From Flavobacterium sp. UBA807 (GTDB lineage: Bacteria > Bacteroidota > Bacteroidia > Flavobacteriales > Flavobacteriaceae), in NCBI GenBank assembly GCA_002296885.1, contig DBIH01000261.1, positions 1 through 10,907 on the forward strand: a DNA stretch of 10,907 bases, given 5' to 3'. A program made the position numbers and the translations under genes. Within the stretch, counting starts at the first letter, position 1. Each line of letters starts with the position of its first letter. The notes under the pieces are model-generated. The model was not told the origin of the DNA. It worked only from the letters and a program-made list of their open reading frames with translations, and did no database searches. Positions 4,841 to 10,907 of this stretch are shown in pieces.

Positions 4841-6073
4841 ATGGCTTTTCGCTTACTAATTGTTTTCATTATCGTTGCAATAGTTGAAGTATATGCTTTT
4901 CAGGCAATCAAGACATTAACTAAATCGAAATGGATTCTCATAAGTTACATTGTTGTTTCTCTTGCGGCAATTATTTTCATTACGTATCAAATCCTGAAAT
5001 TTGACCGAAGTGTTGGGCAGACCAAAATGACTTTGATTACTCTTGGATTGTTGCTTTTAGTCTTGTTGCCAAAAATCGTTCTGACATTTGTGATGCTTCT
5101 GGAAGATGTTTTGAGACTTTTAATGGGAACGGTTACACATTTTATGGGGCACAATACTGATAGTTTCCTGCCGAACAGAAGAAAGTTTGTTAGTCAGGTA
5201 GCATTAGGATTGGCAGCAGTTCCTTTCCTTTCTTTGATTTACGGTATGACCATCGGTAAATACAATTTCAAGGTACTACGTCAAACCTTATTTTTTCCCG
5301 ATTTACCGGATGCTTTCGAAGGTTTTAAAATCACACAAATTTCGGATATCCATAGCGGAAGTTTTGATAATGAAGAAAAAATCAGGTATGCTATCGACTT
5401 AATTAACGAGCAGGAAGCTGATTTGTTTTTGTTTACCGGAGATATTGTCAATGCTAAAGCCGATGAGATGCATCCGTGGATTGAGATTTTTAATGGAATC
5501 AAAAAATATGAATATGGAAAGTATTCCATTTTGGGAAACCATGATTATGGAGCCTATTTAGATTGGAAGTCTGAAAAAGCAAAAGAAGAGAACTTCATAG
5601 CGATTAAGGATTTACACCGCCAGATTGATTTTAAATTAATGCTGAATGAGCATACAAAAATCAAAAAGGGAAATGATGAGATTGCCCTGATTGGTGTTGA
5701 AAACTGGGGGAGGCATTTTGGGAATAACGGTGACATCAATAAAGCAACCGAAAATCTAAATCCGGAAGATTTTAAAATCCTAATGAGCCACGACCCAAGT
5801 CATTGGGAATACATCGTAAAAAAGCATCCGAAGAACATCCAGTTAACGCTTTCCGGGCATACACACGGAATGCAGTTCGGGATAGAAATTCCGGGTTATT
5901 TCAAATGGAGCCTTGCCCAATACATGTACAAACAATGGGCAGGATTGTATCAGGAATTCGGAAGATACATTTACGTAAACCGCGGATTTGGTTTTCACGC
6001 CTATCCCGGAAGAGTAGGGATTATGCCGGAAATAACTGTTTTTGAACTAAAAAAAGGCAATATTGTAGCATAA
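4841..6073 (+). CDS. Membrane-anchored metallophosphoesterase (YkuE/YaeI-like)
   Basis: A 410-residue protein with an N-terminal membrane part and a calcineurin-like phosphoesterase domain. Hydrophobic segments are about 3-22, 31-52, 63-90 and 117-137. The basic loops QAIKTLTKSK and PNRRK suggest that the catalytic domain lies on the periplasmic side. The last segment starts with NRRKFVSQVALGLAAVP, which looks like a twin-arginine motif. The catalytic domain (about 155-405) shows every metal-binding motif: DIH (169-171), GD (200-201), GNHD (232-235), SHDP (316-319) and GHTH (339-342). The family hydrolyses phosphomonoesters or diesters with a dinuclear metal centre. Related proteins act on phosphodiesters or on the lipid A precursor UDP-diacylglucosamine (LpxG), so an envelope lipid substrate is possible but unproven. 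It stands alone, between a strong terminator and the thioredoxin-like gene. Confidence 0.92.
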   Translation: MAFRLLIVFIIVAIVEVYAFQAIKTLTKSKWILISYIVVSLAAIIFITYQILKFDRSVGQTKMTLITLGLLLLVLLPKIVLTFVMLLEDVLRLLMGTVTHFMGHNTDSFLPNRRKFVSQVALGLAAVPFLSLIYGMTIGKYNFKVLRQTLFFPDLPDAFEGFKITQISDIHSGSFDNEEKIRYAIDLINEQEADLFLFTGDIVNAKADEMHPWIEIFNGIKKYEYGKYSILGNHDYGAYLDWKSEKAKEENFIAIKDLHRQIDFKLMLNEHTKIKKGNDEIALIGVENWGRHFGNNGDINKATENLNPEDFKILMSHDPSHWEYIVKKHPKNIQLTLSGHTHGMQFGIEIPGYFKWSLAQYMYKQWAGLYQEFGRYIYVNRGFGFHAYPGRVGIMPEITVFELKKGNIVA

Positions 6074-6087
6074 TTGGTTAAAAATGC

Positions 6088-6095
6088 TACATTTG
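6088..6095 (+). promoter_or_regulatory. -7 box of the thioredoxin-like gene
   Basis: TACATTTG is a perfect TAnnTTTG match 53 bp before the ATG at 6149. The best -33 candidate is TTG at 6063-6065, inside the last codons of the phosphoesterase gene, with a rather long 22-bp spacer. This suggests that the thioredoxin-like gene can be transcribed independently. Confidence 0.55.
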
Positions 6096-6148
6096 TGAAT
6101 TAATATTACTTTTAAGCTATAAAAAAGAAGTAAAAACGTTTTGGTTTT

Positions 6149-6445
6149 ATGTCAAAATTTGGAGAATTAATCAATGCACAAGTTCCTGTTCTAATTGACT
6201 TTTATACAGAGTGGAACGAATCTTCAGTTTCTATGCATCCTGTAATTAGGGATGTTGCTGCTGCACTTGGTGACAGGGCAAAAGTGATAAAAATTGATGT
6301 GGATAAAAACCAGGAACTGGCTGATGCTTTACGTATCAAAGGTTTACCAACGCTAATGATTTATAAAGAAGGTCAAATGGTTTGGAGGCAATCCGGAGAA
6401 CTGGATGCTAATACGATTATTGGTCTTGTTCAGGAACAATTGTAG
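6149..6445 (+). CDS. Thioredoxin-fold protein lacking the CxxC active site
   Basis: A 98-residue cytoplasmic protein (no signal peptide) of almost exactly thioredoxin length and order. The strand VPVLIDFYTEW (12-22) leads into the active-site position, then helix 2, KVIKIDVDKNQELADALRI (45-63), the cis-proline loop KGLPTLMIY (64-72, P67) and a C-terminal helix. The catalytic WCGPC is WNESS here (22-26), and the protein contains no cysteine at all. It therefore cannot do disulphide exchange and is more likely a binding, scaffold or chaperone-like thioredoxin-fold protein. All other fold-defining residues are kept, so this is not a decayed gene. Its last 16 bp overlap the convergent deacetylase gene, and no terminator separates them. 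Confidence 0.93.
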   Translation: MSKFGELINAQVPVLIDFYTEWNESSVSMHPVIRDVAAALGDRAKVIKIDVDKNQELADALRIKGLPTLMIYKEGQMVWRQSGELDANTIIGLVQEQL

Positions 6446-7077
6446 TCAATCCTTTCACAAATAAATCCTTTTTCTTTTAAAAATTCTAATGTTTTAGGCA
6501 AAACATATTTTAAGTTTTGCTCCGCTTTTATACTATCGTGGAAAACGATAATACTTCCGCTTTTCACATTCTTTAAAACATTATCCAGACATTTTTCGGG
6601 TGTAATTGTTTGATCAAAATCGCAGCTCAAAATATCCCACATTATTATTTTGTAACCCAATTTTCGTAAAATTAGGGATTGTGTAGGTTTTATTTTCCCA
6701 TAAGGCGGACGAAATAGAGTAGTGTTTGATAATTTGTTTTTAGTTATTTCTGATTGGCAAAATTTTGTGTTTTCAATATATTCATCAGTTGGAGTCTGCC
6801 AGCCTTTAAGGTGATTATAAGTGTGGTTGCCAATTGCATGGCCTTCCTGAATTACCTTTTTAAAAACTTCAGGATGTTTTTCAATGTTATTCCCGATGCA
6901 GAAAAAAGTAGCTTTAGCGTTATAAGCTTTTAACTGCTCTAATGTCCATTCGGTTACATTAGGAATTGGGCCATCGTCAAAAGTAAGGAAAACTTTGTTT
7001 CCGTTGTTTGGAATTTCCCAAACATAATTTGAAAAAATTCGTTTAATCAGCAAGTTTGTTTTTATCCAGAAACTCAT
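6430..7077 (-). CDS. Polysaccharide deacetylase (NodB homology, CE4-type)
   Basis: A 215-residue protein that is nearly all NodB domain. Motif 1 is TFDDGP (32-37; base D34, metal ligand D35). Motif 2 is HTYNH (85-89; metal ligands H85 and H89). Motif 3 is RPPYG (123-127), motif 4 is MWDILSCDF (146-154), and motif 5 is IVFHD (177-181; H180). The full set indicates an active metal-dependent de-N-acetylase (or de-O-acetylase) of a GlcNAc-containing or other acetylated glycan. No cleavable signal peptide is evident; the N-terminus is short with one weakly hydrophobic stretch (about 4-16), so location is uncertain. It lies 70 bp downstream of the DUF2723 gene in the same direction, but a terminator lies between them. 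TATATTTA just before the start (minus strand) is a near-match to a -7 box. Confidence 0.93.
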   Translation of the reverse strand: MSFWIKTNLLIKRIFSNYVWEIPNNGNKVFLTFDDGPIPNVTEWTLEQLKAYNAKATFFCIGNNIEKHPEVFKKVIQEGHAIGNHTYNHLKGWQTPTDEYIENTKFCQSEITKNKLSNTTLFRPPYGKIKPTQSLILRKLGYKIIMWDILSCDFDQTITPEKCLDNVLKNVKSGSIIVFHDSIKAEQNLKYVLPKTLEFLKEKGFICERIDYNCS

Positions 7078-7088
7078 AGGTTAAATAT

Positions 7089-7127
7089 AAAAAAATGTGT
7101 CAAAATGAAATCTTCAAATTGACACAT
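7089..7127 (-). terminator. Intrinsic terminator after the DUF2723 gene
   Basis: Read on the minus strand, ATGTGTCAA (7127-7119) pairs with TTGACACAT (7103-7095), a perfect 9-bp stem with a 15-nt loop, followed by T7 (7095-7089). It lies about 20 bp after the DUF2723 stop codon and before the deacetylase start, so the two genes are probably only partly co-transcribed. Confidence 0.75.
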
Positions 7128-7147
7128 CTTCAAATTTTGAAATTATT

Positions 7148-10100
7148 TTATTCCAAATCCCTTCCGAAACGGGCAAATCTTTGTACTAAAGAATTGAACG
7201 CAGGTTTGTTTTTGTTGTAAAATTCAAGATCTTTATGGTCTTTCATAACTAATAATAAGCTTCTGTAACGCTCAATATCAGTAATAATATCAGATGCAAT
7301 TCCGTTTTGGATTGATGGCTGAATACCTGAAAAATAGGTCAGGCTTTGTTTGTATTTTGTTATCAATCGGGTTAATAATTCCCTTGCTTTTGCTTTTTCA
7401 CCAAGTTCATAATAACCACTTGTAAATGGTTCGACCATCGTGTAATAACCATAATAATCCATAGGCATCTTTGTCAGAGCTAAATCAATGATTTTTTTGG
7501 CTTTTTCAGTTTTACCTTCATTGATTAATTGCTCCATTAATCGCGCCATATTTGTTCTGTAGGATATGCTGTTTTTGCGGGTTTCAGGATCATGGTAAAT
7601 AGTAGTAAGATCACCGTTACCCCAGCTCCATTTCATAACTAAATCATACATTTTGTCGCTGTCAATATCGCCCATATCATAAGGGTTATCTTTATCGATA
7701 GGCGTTTTCACCGGAACCAGTTTATAAACCAATCCGTCTAATTGAAGATAATCTTTCATCCAAAGGTAATCATCATCACCAAAGCTTCCCCCGGTGAAAT
7801 ATACTGGTCGTTTCCAGTCATTGTTTGCCAAAACATCCAGAGCCATCAAACGGTTTTTATACATAGCACTTCCTTTGATATCTAAATCTATGTATGGCAC
7901 AATTGAATCGTAATACTTCGGATTAACAACCTTATTTTTGATAATATTGGCTTTATCAATAGGAATCCTGATTTTATTGGTTGGATAATAGTGAATGGTT
8001 TGCCCATTAGCCATTTCAACGGTTGATCTGGGATCCTTTATGAACTTTATAAAATCTTTTAAATTCCACCTTGCCTCAGTTTTTGGAATATGTGCCACAT
8101 AATCTAATTTATCACCAACATATTCATCATGCCTAAATGATATAGGCAATCCATCCGATTGATAGGTTTTGAATTTCATTTGATCAATATACCAATCGGT
8201 CATAAACAATTGGGTGTTTACAATCTTTATATCTGTTCTGATGCCTTCAATTTCCTGTGCATACCAAAGTGGAAAGGTATCGTTGTCACCAATAGTATAA
8301 AGAATGGCATTTTGGTCGCAGGATTCAAGGTAATTTTTAGCCATAGCTATTGCAGTGTATTTTTTGGCACGGCTGTGATCATCCCAGTTTTGAGATGCCA
8401 TAAGTACAGGAGCTGCTAAAAGACAGGCAGAAATAACTATTGGTCCGGCAAGTTTAGATTTTGTATACCCGGCTACGATTTCGTAAATCGCATAAACGCC
8501 AAAGCCAAGCCAGATCGCATATACATAAAATGAGCCAACTAATGCATAATCACGTTCGCGTGGCTCAAAAGGTCTTTCGTTAAGAAATATTTTTAAAGCA
8601 ATACTATTGAATAAGAACAATGCCAATAACACATAGAAGCTCTTCAAATCTTTTTGGGCATGGTACATCAAACCAATTAAACCAATGAAGAACGGAAGGA
8701 AATAATATAAGTTTCTTCCTTTGTTATTTTTAACATCGTCCGGAAGATTTTCCTGTGTTCCTTTGCCAAGATGGATTTCATCGATAAACTTGATTCCGCT
8801 TAGCCAGTTGCCATCAAGATTATCATATTTTCCTTGAACATCGTTTTGTCTTCCTACGAAGTTCCAAAGTAAATACCTGCCATACATATATCCGAACTGA
8901 TATTCGAACATAAAACTAAAATTATCCCAGGCCGATGGCTTTTCAACGGTTATATAATCGCTGTATTTTTTAAGGAAAGCAATATAATCTTCATTGTCGA
9001 TTTTTTTCTGGGCATAAGCCGATTTGAATTGAGAAATGGTTTTCTGCATTTCTTCTTTCAACTGACCCACCGCCATAGCAACCTGATCTTCACTCAAACT
9101 GTCGATATTAACACCATATTGTGCCAAATCGTCTTCATAAGGATAGTTTTGGTTAAGCTCTACTTTTGGTACACCTGTAAACTGAATGTAATTTTCGATG
9201 TTGTCGGTGCTCCAAAGTCTGGGCAGGAATGCTTTTTGAGCATTGTCGCTGTTTTGTTCAGCATTTTTATAATTGTTTACAATGACGTATTTACCGGTTT
9301 TATAATCTCTTTCATAGTTGGGTTTCTTATCTAAATAAGGCTCGTCTTTATCCAGCCCGGCAAAAGTATCAGTATATTGCGGACCATAAAATAAAGGGTT
9401 GACACCATATTGTTCCCTGTTATAGTATGCCAGAACTTCGGCAGCATCGGAAGGCCTGTTCTCATTAATGACTACATTCGCATTGGCGCGGACAGGAAGC
9501 ATCATCCAAACCGAAAAACCAAGAAGTACAAAAAGAATGCACAATAGTGCAGTATTGTAAAACGGATGCCCTTTTGCACGTGTGTATCGCAATCCGAAAC
9601 AAAAGAACGCAATTATCAATAAAAAGGAGAAAATAGTACCTGAATTAAATGGCAGACCGATGTCATTCACCATAAAGATTTCCATTTTCCCAAAGAATGC
9701 CAAGGTATATGGCAATAACAATTTGAAAATGAATAATAAAATGGCAACAATGATAATGTTGGCAATGATAAAATTTTTAACGGTAATGGTCTTCCAATTT
9801 TTGAAATAATACAAAAAACCGATGGATGGAATCGTCAATAAAGCCATAAAGTGAACACCGAACGAAAGACCAATCAGTAATGAAATCAATAACAGCCAAC
9901 GGTTGCCTCTTGGTGTGTGCATATCCTGTTCCCATCGCAATGCAAGCCAAAATAATAGTGCAATAAATAACGACGCCATTGCGTAAACTTCTGCTTCAAC
10001 CGCACTCGACCAAAAACTATCAGAGAAAGCAAATGCTAAAGAACCAACGAATGAGCTTCCCAAAACAACGATTGCCTTATTTTTGTCTATATCAGTGTAT

Positions 10101-10426
10101 TGAGAAATTATTTTCCGCAACAAAATTGTTGAAGACCAAAACATAAATAAAATAGTAAAGGCACTTGAAAATACCGAGAGCATATTTACCATTAGCGCAA
10201 CAGTTTCCTTGCTTGTAGCAAACATTGCAAAGAAGGCACCAAGTATTTGGAATAATGGAGCTCCGGGAGGATGCCCTACCTGCAGTTTTGCTGAAGTTGA
10301 GATATATTCGCCGCAATCCCAGAAACTCATGGTAGGTTCAACGGTAAGCGAGTAAGTGATTAAAGCGATTGTAAATGCAGTCCATCCTAAGATGGTATTC
10401 CATTTATTGAAGTTGAAGTTCATCAT
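7148..10426 (-). CDS. DUF2723 multi-pass membrane protein, putative GT-C glycosyltransferase
   Basis: A 1092-residue inner-membrane protein typical of Bacteroidetes DUF2723. The first transmembrane segment (about 11-28) is followed by the family signature in the first outer loop, SFWDCGE (34-40, with D37 and E40) and GHPPGAP (51-57). About ten further segments run to about 310. A large soluble insertion (about 311-570) precedes more membrane segments (about 574-588, 597-613, 628-652, 660-676). The conserved NERPFEPRERDYALVG (616-631) and GDNDTFPLWY (713-722) follow. The C-terminus (about 960-1030) looks like TPR-type helices. The domain is related to eukaryotic TMEM260, an O-mannosyltransferase of GT-C topology, so transfer of a lipid-linked sugar to exported protein or glycan is the likely reaction; substrate unknown. 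Two adjacent ATGs (10426 and 10423) make the exact start ambiguous by one codon. Confidence 0.92.
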   Translation of the reverse strand: MMNFNFNKWNTILGWTAFTIALITYSLTVEPTMSFWDCGEYISTSAKLQVGHPPGAPLFQILGAFFAMFATSKETVALMVNMLSVFSSAFTILFMFWSSTILLRKIISQYTDIDKNKAIVVLGSSFVGSLAFAFSDSFWSSAVEAEVYAMASLFIALLFWLALRWEQDMHTPRGNRWLLLISLLIGLSFGVHFMALLTIPSIGFLYYFKNWKTITVKNFIIANIIIVAILLFIFKLLLPYTLAFFGKMEIFMVNDIGLPFNSGTIFSFLLIIAFFCFGLRYTRAKGHPFYNTALLCILFVLLGFSVWMMLPVRANANVVINENRPSDAAEVLAYYNREQYGVNPLFYGPQYTDTFAGLDKDEPYLDKKPNYERDYKTGKYVIVNNYKNAEQNSDNAQKAFLPRLWSTDNIENYIQFTGVPKVELNQNYPYEDDLAQYGVNIDSLSEDQVAMAVGQLKEEMQKTISQFKSAYAQKKIDNEDYIAFLKKYSDYITVEKPSAWDNFSFMFEYQFGYMYGRYLLWNFVGRQNDVQGKYDNLDGNWLSGIKFIDEIHLGKGTQENLPDDVKNNKGRNLYYFLPFFIGLIGLMYHAQKDLKSFYVLLALFLFNSIALKIFLNERPFEPRERDYALVGSFYVYAIWLGFGVYAIYEIVAGYTKSKLAGPIVISACLLAAPVLMASQNWDDHSRAKKYTAIAMAKNYLESCDQNAILYTIGDNDTFPLWYAQEIEGIRTDIKIVNTQLFMTDWYIDQMKFKTYQSDGLPISFRHDEYVGDKLDYVAHIPKTEARWNLKDFIKFIKDPRSTVEMANGQTIHYYPTNKIRIPIDKANIIKNKVVNPKYYDSIVPYIDLDIKGSAMYKNRLMALDVLANNDWKRPVYFTGGSFGDDDYLWMKDYLQLDGLVYKLVPVKTPIDKDNPYDMGDIDSDKMYDLVMKWSWGNGDLTTIYHDPETRKNSISYRTNMARLMEQLINEGKTEKAKKIIDLALTKMPMDYYGYYTMVEPFTSGYYELGEKAKARELLTRLITKYKQSLTYFSGIQPSIQNGIASDIITDIERYRSLLLVMKDHKDLEFYNKNKPAFNSLVQRFARFGRDLE

Positions 10427-10476
10427 ATAGCTATGAAATGATAAGTTTTATTTTGATGCTACAAAGAAACTATTTT

Positions 10477-10500
10477 TTAACGTAAGTTTACTTGCGTTAA
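10477..10500. promoter_or_regulatory. Near-perfect 24-bp palindrome upstream of the DUF2723 gene
   Basis: TTAACGTAAG (10477-10486) and CTTGCGTTAA (10491-10500) are inverted repeats with one mismatch, separated by TTTA. The palindrome lies 51-74 bp before the DUF2723 start and about 8 bp upstream (minus strand) of TTTCTTTG (10469-10462), a one-mismatch -7 box. The position suits an operator for a dimeric regulator. No T-run follows directly on either strand, so it is not a typical terminator. Confidence 0.5.
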
Positions 10501-10597
10501 CAAATTTTTCTTAAACAACATAACGAATTAAAATCAAGTTTATTATGCGGATTTCTTAGAAGTCTTTTGGAAAGGATTTTATTTTTTATAATTTTTA

Positions 10598-10628
10598 TTT
10601 GTGTAAAATAAAATTTGTACTAAATTTG
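10598..10628 (+). promoter_or_regulatory. Strong promoter of tRNA-Gln
   Basis: TTTG (10598-10601), a 19-bp spacer and TAAATTTG (10621-10628) match the Bacteroidetes -33/-7 consensus perfectly. Transcription would begin about 10-15 nt before the tRNA. Unlike the three promoters with CTTCATTT repeats, this one has a proper -33 box, which serves as an internal contrast. Confidence 0.85.
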
Positions 10629-10647
10629 CACTCGCATTAAGCAAATC

Positions 10648-10718
10648 TGGTCCATGGTGTAATGGTAACACTACGGTTTTTGGTGCCGTCTTTCTAGGTT
10701 CGAGTCCTAGTGGACCAA
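10648..10718 (+). tRNA. tRNA-Gln (anticodon UUG)
   Basis: A complete cloverleaf can be drawn. Acceptor TGGTCCA pairs with TGGACCA, and the D-stem is GTGT/ACAC. Anticodon stem ACGGT/GCCGT carries the loop TTTTGGT (anticodon TTG), and T-stem CTAGG/CCTAG carries the loop TTCGAGT. The discriminator base is A (10718). The 3' CCA is not encoded, so it must be added after transcription. It reads CAA and, by wobble, CAG glutamine codons. Confidence 0.97.
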
Positions 10719-10751
10719 CAAAAAAGCCTCTCAATCTGAGAGGCTTTTTTG
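10719..10751. terminator. Symmetrical (bidirectional) terminator between tRNA-Gln and the UspA-family gene
   Basis: A perfect 15-bp stem has core GCCTCTCA (10726-10733) and TGAGAGGC (10737-10744), with loop ATC, flanked by A6 on one side and T6 on the other. It can end transcription of the tRNA (plus) and of the UspA-family gene (minus), and begins at the base after the tRNA discriminator. Confidence 0.92.
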
Positions 10752-10775
10752 TTTTATTCGCTTTTAATATATCTA

Positions 10776-10907
10776 TTATATCTTGAAAGTAACTACAGGT
10801 CGAACCGAATGATTGACTAAATCTTCACTGATGCTTCCGTTAAAGAAGTGAGCAATTCCTTTTCTTCCGTGTGTGCTCATACCAATCAAATCTGCATCGA
10901 TGTGATT
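10776..10907 (-). CDS. Universal stress protein (UspA family), C-terminal end
   Basis: The last 43 codons of a gene that enters from the right edge. The sequence DLIGMSTHGRKGIAHFFNGS (residues 6-25 of the visible part) contains the UspA nucleotide-binding signature G-x2-G-x9-G-S, followed by SEDLVNHSVRPVVTFKI. This is the typical last helix and strand of the fold, in which small-molecule-binding stress proteins pack against each other. Retention of the signature suggests an ATP-binding member. Whether it has one or two Usp domains cannot be seen. Transcription probably ends at the shared hairpin at 10719-10751. Confidence 0.9.
   Translation of the reverse strand, partial: NHIDADLIGMSTHGRKGIAHFFNGSISEDLVNHSVRPVVTFKI

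Noticed and set aside
551..5607. Single CTTCAT occurrences inside coding regions (for example in polA at about 560 and in the phosphoesterase gene at about 5594)
   Set aside because: They are not paired at 11 bp and have no -7 box at the right distance, so they are background.
7110..7136. Direct repeat ATCTTCAAATT (7110-7120 and 7126-7136), reminiscent of the CTTCATTT boxes
   Set aside because: Spacing is 16 bp rather than 11, the core differs, and it lies within a terminator loop and flank rather than in front of a -7 box on the same strand.

Overview
The window looks like chromosomal DNA from a Flavobacterium-like member of the Flavobacteriaceae. The evidence is low GC content, Bacteroidetes-type -7 promoter boxes (TAnnTTTG) in front of several genes, little sign of Shine-Dalgarno sequences, and typical family members (PepSY-like secreted protein, DUF2723 membrane protein, UspA). 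I see no mobile element, CRISPR array or phage gene. All recognisable genes inside the window look intact. Only the two end genes (polA and a universal stress protein) are cut, by the window edges.

Layout. Bases 1-1247 (minus) hold the N-terminal 415 codons of DNA polymerase I. Divergent from it is a secreted PepSY-like protein (1409-1879, plus) ended by a hairpin terminator. Next comes a two-component pair with no gap: an OmpR/PhoB-type response regulator (1965-2639) and a sensor histidine kinase (2640-3974). Two tiny paralogous genes follow (4082-4261 and 4451-4648). Each encodes a signal peptide plus a short Lys/Ala/Pro-rich tail, and each has its own promoter and terminator. Then come a membrane-anchored metallophosphoesterase (4841-6073) and a small thioredoxin-fold protein with no cysteine (6149-6445). 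These converge on a NodB-type polysaccharide deacetylase (6430-7077, minus) and a 1092-residue DUF2723 membrane protein (7148-10426, minus). The right end has tRNA-Gln(UUG) with a strong promoter and a symmetrical terminator, then the C-terminus of a UspA-family protein (minus).

Main result. The PepSY-like gene and both small secreted-peptide genes share one promoter architecture: CTTCATTT repeated exactly 11 bp apart, the second copy starting exactly 16 bp before a perfect TAnnTTTG box. An 11-bp tandem repeat in place of the -33 box is how OmpR/PhoB-family dimers typically bind and activate. The regulator/kinase pair lies between these promoters, so I infer a compact local regulon: an envelope sensor kinase and its regulator switching on three small exported proteins. 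The two peptides resemble in composition the acid-shock protein Asr of enterobacteria, which is itself controlled by OmpR-family regulators. This suggests an envelope-stress (acid, cation or phosphate) response, but the signal cannot be read from the sequence.

Other points of interest are a sliding-clamp-like motif in the Pol I linker, a thioredoxin whose CxxC is replaced by NESS, a near-perfect 24-bp palindrome upstream of the DUF2723 gene, and a GC-rich repeat in the leader of the phosphoesterase gene.
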